Below, piece after piece: positions 1 to 5,136 of a stretch of 5,426 nt of DNA. Both the position numbers and the translations under genes were made by a program. The notes below the pieces were generated by a model, which was not told where the DNA came from, searched no databases, and saw nothing but the letters and a program-made list of their open reading frames with translations. The DNA comes from Pseudomonadota bacterium (lineage in GTDB: Bacteria; Pseudomonadota; Alphaproteobacteria; Rhizobiales; Rhizobiaceae): the NCBI GenBank assembly GCA_023428515.1, contig JAEYXI010000047.1, positions 1 to 5,426 of the forward strand, read 5' to 3'. Numbering within the stretch: the first letter of the stretch is position 1; every line of letters begins with the position of its first letter.

Positions 1-106
1 GTTCTCGATTTTCATGAGACGCGCGCCGCCTCATGTCGCCAAGCGGCTTGGTTCCCCGGCTGCAATGCACTATCTGGAGGACAAAACATAAGCCGGACAG
101 ATCAAG
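1..106. other. Left-edge spacer upstream of the Mrp gene
   Basis: No complete gene is visible here. A frame open from base 2 ends at a TAA at 89-91. It could be the last 29 codons of an upstream rightward gene, but its short residue string is not recognisable. A purine-rich TGGAGG sits at 75-80, which is 26 bases before the Mrp ATG and too far to serve it directly. A short inverted repeat, CATGAG at 13-18 and CTCATG at 30-35, may be structural or chance. I see no convincing promoter. Confidence 0.4.
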
Positions 107-1309
107 ATGAGCGTCACCAAGGAAGCCGTCCTCGACCGCCTGAAGACGGTGAACGGCCCGGATTTCACCGGCAATATCGTCGACCTCGGGCTCGTCTCGG
201 ACATCTTCATCGCCGACAGCAAGGTTTTCTTCTCCATTACCGTCCCTGCGGCGCGCGCGCAGGAGATGGAACCGCTGCGTGCTGCCGCAGAACGTGTCGT
301 GAAGGCGATCCCGGGCGTGGCCGGCGCCATGGTCGCACTGACCGCCGAGAAGAAGGGCGGCGGCATGGAAGCCCCCGTCAATCCTCGCCCCGCAGCTCCG
401 CGTCCGGCTGCTCCTTCGGCTCGTCCTGTTTCTGGCCGCCCCACGCCTGCCCGTCCGGCTCCACATGCCCATGCGCCTGCCTCGCAGACCTCAGGCAAGC
501 GCGGCGTGCCCGGCATCACTTCGATCATCGCCGTGGCGTCGGGCAAGGGCGGTGTCGGCAAGTCGACCACCGCCGTCAACATCGCGCTCGGTCTGAGGGC
601 GAACGGCCTCAAGGTCGGCGTGCTCGACGCCGATGTCTACGGACCATCCATGCCACGCCTGCTCGCTATCAAGGGCAAGCCGCAGACCGTCGACGGCAAG
701 GTCATGAAGCCCATGGAGAATTACGGGCTGAAGGTCATGTCGATCGGCTTCCTCGGCGAGGAGGAGACGCCGATGATCTGGCGCGGGCCGATGGTCATGT
801 CGGCGCTGGCGCAGATGCTGCGCGAGGTCGAATGGGGTGAACTCGACATACTGGTTGTCGACATGCCGCCCGGCACTGGCGATGCGCAGCTCACCATGGC
901 GCAGCAAGTGCCGCTCGCCGGCGCAGTCATTGTCTCGACGCCGCAGGACCTGGCGCTGATCGATGCGCGCAAGGGCTTGAACATGTTCAGGAAGGTCGAC
1001 GTGCCGCTGCTCGGCATCGTCGAGAACATGAGCTATTTCATCGCGCCGGACACCGGTAAGCGCTACGACATCTTCGGCCATGGCGGCGCGAAGCGGGAAG
1101 CAGAGCGGCTCGGCGTCACCTTCCTCGGCGAGGTGCCGCTGGAAATGCAGATCCGCGAAACCTCCGATTCCGGCCAGCCGGTGGTGGTTTCGAATCCTGA
1201 AGGCCCGGAAGCCAGGATCTACCGCGACATTGCGACCAAGGTCTGGGAACGGGTCGGCGAGGAACGCGCTAGGTCGGAGGGTTCCGTCCCGGCGATCGTC
1301 TTCGAGTAG
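107..1309 (+). CDS. mrp: Mrp/NBP35 (ApbC)-family Fe-S cluster carrier ATPase
   Basis: This 400-residue cytoplasmic P-loop ATPase belongs to the Mrp/NBP35/ApbC family, whose members bind and hand over Fe-S clusters to apo-proteins. Residues about 4-80 form a MIP18/DUF59-like domain. Residues about 87-133 are a Pro/Ala/Arg-rich linker, probably disordered. The ATPase domain starts near residue 137. It carries the deviant Walker A GKGGVGKST at 146-154, the LDADVYGPS segment at 173-181 and the Walker B region ILVVDMPPGTGD at 248-259. The segment ENMSYF begins at residue 306. Family members usually have a CxxC pair just after it; here the matching positions read APDT (313-316), so the usual cluster ligands are absent. 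The ATG at 107 is the first usable start after an in-frame TAA at 89-91, but no good Shine-Dalgarno precedes it. The gene ends 4 bases from the convergent CoxG-like gene. Family assignment is firm; actual cluster binding is uncertain. Confidence 0.95.
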   Translation: MSVTKEAVLDRLKTVNGPDFTGNIVDLGLVSDIFIADSKVFFSITVPAARAQEMEPLRAAAERVVKAIPGVAGAMVALTAEKKGGGMEAPVNPRPAAPRPAAPSARPVSGRPTPARPAPHAHAPASQTSGKRGVPGITSIIAVASGKGGVGKSTTAVNIALGLRANGLKVGVLDADVYGPSMPRLLAIKGKPQTVDGKVMKPMENYGLKVMSIGFLGEEETPMIWRGPMVMSALAQMLREVEWGELDILVVDMPPGTGDAQLTMAQQVPLAGAVIVSTPQDLALIDARKGLNMFRKVDVPLLGIVENMSYFIAPDTGKRYDIFGHGGAKREAERLGVTFLGEVPLEMQIRETSDSGQPVVVSNPEGPEARIYRDIATKVWERVGEERARSEGSVPAIVFE

Positions 1310-1313
1310 ACCG

Positions 1314-1784
1314 TCAGGCTGATAGCGATGGTCCGGCCGCGCTGACTGTCTGGTTGAAGGTCGAGAAGAATTCTCCGGCGAGCTTCTTCGAGGTCGACTC
1401 GATCAGCCGGCTGCCGAGCTGGGCGATCTTGCCGCCGACATCGGCCTTCGCCGTGTATTTGAGCACCGTCGTGTCAGGCCCATCCTCGGCAAGCGTTACA
1501 TCCGCGCCGCCCGTGGCGAAGCCGGCGACGCCGCCCTTGCCCTCGCCGGTGATGGTGTAGCCGTTGGGCGGCGCCAGGTTGGAGAGCGTCACGGCGCCGT
1601 TGAAGGTCGCCTTGATCGGCCCGATCTTCAGCACGACGGTGGCGGCAAGCTCATTGTCGGCGGTCTTTTCCAGGGACTGGCAGCCGGGAATGCATTGTTT
1701 CAGCACGTCCGGATCGTTGAGCGCCTCCCACACTTTCTGGATCGGGGCCGCGATGCGCTCCTCGCCTTCCATATTCAAAGCCAT
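1314..1784 (-). CDS. CoxG-like SRPBCC family protein
   Basis: This 156-residue protein is of the CoxG (carbon monoxide dehydrogenase subunit G) type within the SRPBCC ligand-binding fold. The N-terminus MALNMEGEERIAAP, the VWEALNDPDVLKQCIPGC stretch at residues 18-35 and the C-terminal GSRLIEST..KLAGEFF region are hallmarks of the family. In aerobic CO dehydrogenase clusters CoxG helps attach the enzyme to the membrane. The versions I recall from those clusters are longer, with a C-terminal extension that is missing here. No coxMSL genes are in the window, so a role in CO oxidation is not supported. Many stand-alone paralogues exist with unknown ligands. The start at 1784 is fixed by a perfect AGGAGG five bases upstream; the open frame continues 28 codons further but without a ribosome binding site. 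The gene is divergent from the dehydratase and converges with mrp. Confidence 0.88.
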   Translation of the reverse strand: MALNMEGEERIAAPIQKVWEALNDPDVLKQCIPGCQSLEKTADNELAATVVLKIGPIKATFNGAVTLSNLAPPNGYTITGEGKGGVAGFATGGADVTLAEDGPDTTVLKYTAKADVGGKIAQLGSRLIESTSKKLAGEFFSTFNQTVSAAGPSLSA

Positions 1785-1789
1785 GGGAA

Positions 1790-1795
1790 CCTCCT
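1790..1795 (-). promoter_or_regulatory. Shine-Dalgarno of the CoxG-like gene
   Basis: A perfect AGGAGG on the minus strand lies 5 bases before the ATG at 1784. It decides the start against longer in-frame options reaching back to 1868. Confidence 0.85.
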
Positions 1796-1878
1796 GCCAG
1801 CGGGTGACAAAGCGGTAACGCAGCGCGCTTGCCCTGTCCATTGCCCTTTGGGCTGACCGGCTTCGCAATGCAGCATCG

Positions 1879-1891
1879 AATAGCGGCTATT
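1879..1891. repeat. 13-base palindrome AATAGCGGCTATT
   Basis: The arms AATAGC and GCTATT are perfect reverse complements around a single central G. The element touches the TTTGTCTGACAAA palindrome, sharing two bases. It may be a second operator or chance; I do not recognise a regulator for it. Confidence 0.4.
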
Positions 1892-1902
1892 TGTCTGACA
1901 AA
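1890..1902. promoter_or_regulatory. Candidate FadR-type GntR operator upstream of the dehydratase
   Basis: TTTGTCTGACAAA is a perfect palindrome around a central T. Its core TTGTCTGACAA matches the TNGTNNNACNA pattern described for operators of the FadR subfamily of GntR regulators. That subfamily commonly controls sugar-acid and organic-acid catabolism, which suits the dehydratase starting 64 bases downstream. It lies 105 bases from the divergent CoxG-like gene and could affect both. No GntR gene is in the window, so the regulator is inferred. Confidence 0.55.
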
Positions 1903-1956
1903 AGCCCTTGCCGGTATTCGGGCGTTGGCATATCGATGCTCGACGCGCGCGATACC

Positions 1957-1960
1957 GGAG
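1957..1960 (+). promoter_or_regulatory. Shine-Dalgarno of the dehydratase gene
   Basis: GGAG sits 6 bases before the ATG at 1967. Together with family alignment it places the start there, not at the in-frame ATG at 1829, which would add 46 unrelated residues. Confidence 0.75.
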
Positions 1961-1966
1961 AGTTTG

Positions 1967-3769
1967 ATGGCAGGCCCGACGACCAAGAAGAAATTCCGCT
2001 CGCAGGAATGGTTCAACAATCCCGACAATCCAGGCATGACGGCGCTCTATCTGGAGCGCTACCTGAACTTCGGCCTGACCCGCGAGGAGCTGCAGTCCGG
2101 CAAGCCGCTGATCGGCATCGCCCAGACCGGCTCGGACTTGTCGCCCTGCAACCGCCATCACCTCGACCTGGCGAAACGCGTCCGCGCCGGCATCGAGGCC
2201 GCGGGCGGCGTGCCCTTCGAGTTCCCCTGCCATCCGATCCAGGAGACCGGTAAGCGCCCGACCGCCGCGCTTGACCGCAACCTCGCCTACCTCTCGCTGG
2301 TCGAGGTGCTCTACGGCTACCCGCTCGACGGCGTCGTGCTCACCATCGGCTGCGACAAGACCACGCCGGCGCTCTTGATGGCGGCCGCGACCGTCAACAT
2401 CCCGGCGATCGCGCTGTCGGTCGGGCCGATGCTCAACGGCTGGCACCATGGCAAGCGCACTGGCTCCGGCACCATCGTCTGGGAATCCCGCCAGCGCCTT
2501 TCGGCCGGCGAGATCGGCTATGACGAGTTCATGGACATCGTCGCGTCCTCGGCGCCGTCGGTCGGCTACTGCAACACGATGGGCACGGCGACCACGATGA
2601 ACAGCCTCGCCGAGGCGCTGGGCATGCAGCTTCCGGGCTCTGCCGCCATCCCCGCGCCCTACCGCGAGCGCGGCCAGATCTCCTACGACACGGGCAAGCG
2701 CATCGTCGAGATGGTGCATGAGGACCTGAAGCCGTCGGATGTCATGACGCGCGAGGCCTTCGAGAATGCCATTGTCGTCAACTCGGCGATCGGCGGCTCG
2801 ACCAACGCGCCGATCCACTTGAACGCCGTCGCGCGCCATCTTGGCGTCCATCTCGACAACGACGACTGGCAGACCGTCGGCCACCACATCCCCCTCCTCG
2901 TCAATTTGCAGCCGGCCGGCGAGTATCTCGGCGAGGACTATCACCAAGCCGGTGGCGTGCCGGCGGTGGTTGCCGAGTTGATGAAGGCGAAGCTGCTGCC
3001 GCATCCGGACGCGCTGACCGTCAACGGCAAGACGATGGGCGAGAACTGCGCCAAGGCTGAAAACCTCGACCAGAAGGTTATCCGCACGGCCGCCGACCCG
3101 CTGAAGAAGGAAGCCGGGTTCATCAATCTGAAGGGCAATCTCTTCGACAGCGCGATCATGAAGACCAGCGTGATCTCCGAAGAGTTCCGCGACCGCTACC
3201 TGTCGAACCCCAACGATCCCGAAGCCTTCGAAGGCAAGGCGGCGGTGTTCGACGGACCGGAGGACTATCACGCCCGCATCGACGACCCTGCCGAGGGGAT
3301 CGACGAGTTCACCATCCTGTTCATGCGCGGGGCCGGCCCGGTCGGCTATCCCGGAGGCGCCGAGGTCGTGAACATGCAGCCCCCGGCATACCTCATCAAG
3401 AAGGGCGTGCATTCGCTACCCTGTATCGGTGACGGGCGCCAGTCGGGTACGTCGGGCACGCCCTCCATCCTTAACGCTTCGCCGGAAGCCGCGGTCGGCG
3501 GCGGTCTCGCGCTGCTGCGCACCGGCGACCGCGTGCGCATCGACCTCAGAAAGGGAACGGCGAACATCCTGATCCCGGACGAGGAGCTGAATGCGCGCAA
3601 GGCTGCGATGAACGGCAATGGCGGCTACCACTATCCGAAGCACCAGACGCCGTGGCAGGAGATCCAGCGCGGCATGGTCGACCAGTTCGACCAGGGCATG
3701 GTGCTGAAGCCGGCGGTCAAATACCAGCACATCGCCCAGACCAAGGGCATCCCGCGCGACAATCACTGA
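1967..3769 (+). CDS. xylD: IlvD/Edd-family sugar-acid dehydratase, D-xylonate dehydratase-like
   Basis: This 600-residue cytoplasmic enzyme belongs to the IlvD/Edd dehydratases, which remove water from sugar acids or dihydroxy acids using an Fe-S cluster and Mg. Known family ligands are all present: Cys61 in SPCN, Cys129 in GCDKTTP and Cys202 in CNTMGTA for the cluster. Lys131 matches the carbamylated Mg-binding lysine, and Ser493 in RQSGTSGTP matches the catalytic serine of related arabinonate dehydratase. The opening [20 protein letters not shown], the [12 protein letters not shown] segment and the VVNMQPP and [11 protein letters not shown] regions closely resemble, from memory, Caulobacter crescentus XylD (about 590 residues). 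The likely reaction is therefore D-xylonate to 2-keto-3-deoxy-xylonate; arabinonate or a related acid remains possible. Automatic annotation may call it ilvD, but branched-chain amino acid synthesis is less likely. No other xylose or arabinose pathway gene is in the window. A FadR-type operator candidate lies upstream. Confidence 0.9.
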   Translation: MAGPTTKKKFRSQEWFNNPDNPGMTALYLERYLNFGLTREELQSGKPLIGIAQTGSDLSPCNRHHLDLAKRVRAGIEAAGGVPFEFPCHPIQETGKRPTAALDRNLAYLSLVEVLYGYPLDGVVLTIGCDKTTPALLMAAATVNIPAIALSVGPMLNGWHHGKRTGSGTIVWESRQRLSAGEIGYDEFMDIVASSAPSVGYCNTMGTATTMNSLAEALGMQLPGSAAIPAPYRERGQISYDTGKRIVEMVHEDLKPSDVMTREAFENAIVVNSAIGGSTNAPIHLNAVARHLGVHLDNDDWQTVGHHIPLLVNLQPAGEYLGEDYHQAGGVPAVVAELMKAKLLPHPDALTVNGKTMGENCAKAENLDQKVIRTAADPLKKEAGFINLKGNLFDSAIMKTSVISEEFRDRYLSNPNDPEAFEGKAAVFDGPEDYHARIDDPAEGIDEFTILFMRGAGPVGYPGGAEVVNMQPPAYLIKKGVHSLPCIGDGRQSGTSGTPSILNASPEAAVGGGLALLRTGDRVRIDLRKGTANILIPDEELNARKAAMNGNGGYHYPKHQTPWQEIQRGMVDQFDQGMVLKPAVKYQHIAQTKGIPRDNH

Positions 3770-3785
3770 TAGCGGCCGGTCGGGC

Positions 3786-3808
3786 AGGGCGCGGGAATTC
3801 CGCGCCCT
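3786..3808. terminator. GC-rich hairpin between convergent genes
   Basis: AGGGCGCGG at 3786-3794 pairs perfectly with CCGCGCCCT at 3800-3808, giving a 9-base stem with a GAATT loop. It sits 16 bases past the dehydratase stop and overlaps the last bases of the GFA gene, including part of its stop codon. No T-tract follows on either strand, so it is a weak candidate for intrinsic termination. It may instead protect mRNA 3' ends or work with Rho. Confidence 0.5.
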
Positions 3809-4226
3809 AGAGGTAGCTGGTGATGGCGGGCGCCTCCAACTGGCGGTCGTGCTTGCCGTCCTCATAGACGATAGGCGCGGCGCCGAGCTCTTCCTCGGTC
3901 ACGTCGTCCAGGCAGGCGACGTTCACCGCCCAGAAATTGCCGCCCATGAAGTCGAGATAGCCGCGCGAGAAGGTGTGCGCGCCGCAATGCGGGCACATGT
4001 AGTGGTTGATGTCGCCTTCCGGCCAGTTCGACGGCACGGCCTTGTAGTCGCGCATCGTCTCCTTGCCTTCGGTGATCCTCAGCGCCTCGTAGCCGGTGAA
4101 GGATTTCTTGTAGCCGAGCTTCAGGCAGAAGCTGCAGTTGCATTTGCGGATGCCTTCGGCGAGGTCGATATCGGCCTCGAATTTGATGGCGCCGCAGTGG
4201 CACGAGCCGTGATAGGTTTTCTTCAC
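3807..4226 (-). CDS. GFA (CENP-V/GFA domain) family zinc protein
   Basis: This 139-residue protein is of the family named after glutathione-dependent formaldehyde-activating enzyme. Seven cysteines match the two zinc sites known in Paracoccus Gfa: Cys9 and Cys11 (SCHCG) with Cys78 and Cys81 (CPHCG) for the structural zinc, and Cys29, Cys31 and Cys34 (CNCSFC) for the second zinc. The later FWAVNVACLDD segment is also typical. Most family members have unproven substrates and the original glutathione-formaldehyde role is disputed, so formaldehyde activity should not be assumed. The start is a GTG at 4226. An AAGGAG lies 7 bases upstream, and the GTG overlaps the TGA of the preceding SRPBCC gene as GTGA, which indicates translational coupling. 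A longer in-frame ATG start at 4277 would run into the preceding gene and lacks support. It is the last gene of the arsR operon. Confidence 0.93.
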   Translation of the reverse strand: MKKTYHGSCHCGAIKFEADIDLAEGIRKCNCSFCLKLGYKKSFTGYEALRITEGKETMRDYKAVPSNWPEGDINHYMCPHCGAHTFSRGYLDFMGGNFWAVNVACLDDVTEEELGAAPIVYEDGKHDRQLEAPAITSYL

Positions 4227-4684
4227 ACCTGCTCTCCTTGCTTCCGAGCCATCTCCGCGACCAGCCTGTCGAGGCATTCGCCCCAGCCGCTCTCATGCGA
4301 ATCCCGTGACGCCGAGTCGGGGAAGGGCTCGTGCCGGAACGTCAGCCTCGTGCCGTCGCCCAGAGGCTTGATGGTCACCGTGATCAGAGTCTCCGGCCCA
4401 TCGTCCCAGGCGAAGGTGAACACTATTCTTTCGGGCTCGACGATCTCGCGATAGATACCCGACATGCCGTAGCTCTTGCCGTCCGGTCCGTGGATCGCGT
4501 GGCGGTAGGCGCCGCCCTCGCGGAATTCGAGCTTTTCGGACGTTGCCGTGAAATCCTTCGGACCCCACCAGCGCAGCAGATGCTCCTTGCTGGTCCAGGC
4601 CTTGAAGACCAGCGCGGGCGGCGCGTCGAAGCTGCGCGAAATCTCCAGAGCGTATGCGGCTTTTGCCGGGTTAATGGCGGCCAT
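4223..4684 (-). CDS. AHSA1-type SRPBCC domain protein
   Basis: This 153-residue cytoplasmic protein has the SRPBCC (START/Bet v1-like) fold in the version related to the C-terminal domain of the Hsp90 ATPase activator Aha1. Diagnostic features are SRSFDAPPALVFKAWT at residues 16-31, RWWGP at 38-42, the FREGGAYRH strand and the closing ESGWGECLDRL helix. Such proteins have a deep hydrophobic pocket, but bacterial members generally have unknown ligands and no shown Hsp90 link. AAGGAGGG just upstream of the ATG supports the start. The start overlaps the end of arsR by 14 bases, and the stop overlaps the GTG of the GFA gene by 4. ArsR genes next to AHSA1-type genes are a recurrent pairing, which suggests the repressor controls this protein and senses something related to its ligand. 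Confidence 0.92.
   Translation of the reverse strand: MAAINPAKAAYALEISRSFDAPPALVFKAWTSKEHLLRWWGPKDFTATSEKLEFREGGAYRHAIHGPDGKSYGMSGIYREIVEPERIVFTFAWDDGPETLITVTIKPLGDGTRLTFRHEPFPDSASRDSHESGWGECLDRLVAEMARKQGEQV
4234..4239 (-). promoter_or_regulatory. Shine-Dalgarno deciding the GTG start of the GFA gene
   Basis: AAGGAG on the minus strand lies 7 bases before the GTG at 4226, inside the last codons of the upstream SRPBCC gene. It supports the GTG over the longer ATG start. Confidence 0.75.
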
Positions 4685-5018
4685 TCGACCCTCCTTTGTT
4701 CTGCAGTTCGGTCAAATAGTCACCGAGCCTCGCAAGGCTGTCGTCCCAGAAGGTGCGGTAGCTCTCGACCCAATCAGCGACCTCCTTCATCGGTCCGGCT
4801 TCAAGCCGGCACGGACGCCACTGTGCATCCTGGCCCCGGCCGATGAGGCCGGCGCGTTCCAGCACTTTGAGGTGTTTGGAAACGGCGGGCAGACTTATGT
4901 CAAACGGTGCGGCAAGGTCCTTCACCGTTGTTTCTCCTAGCGCAAGCCGGGCAAGGATCGCGCGACGCGTTGGATCAGCGAGGGCTGCGAGGGTCGTGCT
5001 CAGCGGGTCGTTCGACAT
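4671..5018 (-). CDS. ArsR-family winged-helix transcriptional repressor
   Basis: This 115-residue protein is a compact ArsR-type DNA-binding regulator. The opening ALADPTRRAILARL (residues 12-25) is the family signature. The helix-turn-helix spans about 31-58, with recognition helix SLPAVSKHLKVLERAGLI at 42-59, followed by the wing. The metal-binding ELCVCDL-type motif of true arsenic or metal sensors is absent, and the only cysteine is Cys70, so direct metal sensing is unlikely. It belongs with the metal-independent ArsR proteins found beside SRPBCC genes. It heads a three-gene operon with the AHSA1-type and GFA genes. The start MSNDPLS is chosen because the family signature begins soon after and no closer Met exists. 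The open frame extends 86 codons further back, across the promoter and dyad, and is not credible. No Shine-Dalgarno is visible. Autoregulation through the upstream dyad is likely. Confidence 0.92.
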   Translation of the reverse strand: MSNDPLSTTLAALADPTRRAILARLALGETTVKDLAAPFDISLPAVSKHLKVLERAGLIGRGQDAQWRPCRLEAGPMKEVADWVESYRTFWDDSLARLGDYLTELQNKGGSNGRH

Positions 5019-5020
5019 GT

Positions 5021-5056
5021 ATTTAACCAATGAGTTAATTAACTTAATGGCTAAAT
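5021..5056. promoter_or_regulatory. 36-base AT-rich dyad, probable ArsR operator
   Basis: The two 18-base halves are inverted copies matching at 15 of 18 positions, centred between 5038 and 5039. The element can also be read as two abutting 16-base quasi-palindromes, TTAACCAATGAGTTAA (5023-5038) and TTAACTTAATGGCTAA (5039-5054), which would suit two bound dimers. It begins 3 bases upstream of the arsR ATG and covers the predicted -10 box and start of transcription, as expected for an autorepressor. Its AT content stands out sharply from the flanks. It may also influence the rightward gene at 5137. Confidence 0.72.
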
Positions 5057-5080
5057 AATGTAGGGATGCGCATACGTCAA
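5052..5080 (-). promoter_or_regulatory. Predicted sigma-70-like promoter of the arsR operon
   Basis: On the minus strand a TTGACG box (5075-5080) is followed after 17 bases by TATTTA (5052-5057). The -35 matches the consensus at five of six bases; the -10 is weak. Transcription would start near 5045, giving a leader of about 27 bases with the operator dyad overlapping it. Confidence 0.5.
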
Positions 5081-5136
5081 GCATTTGTAATCCTGGCGCC
5101 AGCAAGCTACCTCCTTGGAAACGGGAAAGCAGAATC

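Larger units (their letters stand above)
1785..1966. other. Divergent spacer between CoxG-like gene and dehydratase
   Basis: This 182-base spacer must hold the promoters of both divergent genes. Two palindromes lie back to back at 1879-1891 and 1890-1902 and are listed separately. No strong sigma-70 promoter stands out. Weak candidates for the dehydratase are TTGCCG at 1908-1913 with TATCGA 17 bases later at 1931-1936, or a CTGACA at 1895-1900 inside the palindrome. Longer reading frames crossing the spacer lack ribosome binding sites and are unlikely to be translated. Confidence 0.5.

Noticed and set aside
1..15. Possible divergent gene start (ATG AAA ATC GAG AAC on the minus strand)
   Set aside because: Only five codons are visible and no Shine-Dalgarno lies at a suitable distance, so it cannot be supported.
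13..35. Inverted repeat CATGAG / CTCATG at the left edge
   Set aside because: The arms are only 6 bases with an 11-base GC-rich middle; this is common by chance and no promoter context is seen.
491..1081. A 196-codon minus-strand frame inside the Mrp gene
   Set aside because: It is antisense to conserved P-loop motifs, has low-complexity Arg/His/Asp-rich content and no start signal.
1829..1966. 46-codon N-terminal extension of the dehydratase
   Set aside because: It covers the palindromes and spacer, lacks a ribosome binding site and does not fit the family's N-terminus, which begins just after the ATG at 1967.
1775..3412. A 545-codon open frame on the minus strand opposite the dehydratase gene
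   Set aside because: It mirrors the codon pattern of a high-GC gene, is rich in Arg/Val/Asp/His with no recognisable domain, runs into the start of the CoxG-like gene and has no ribosome binding site.
4331..4846. A 171-codon plus-strand frame opposite the SRPBCC and ArsR genes
   Set aside because: It is antisense to two well-recognised overlapping genes and shows no family features.
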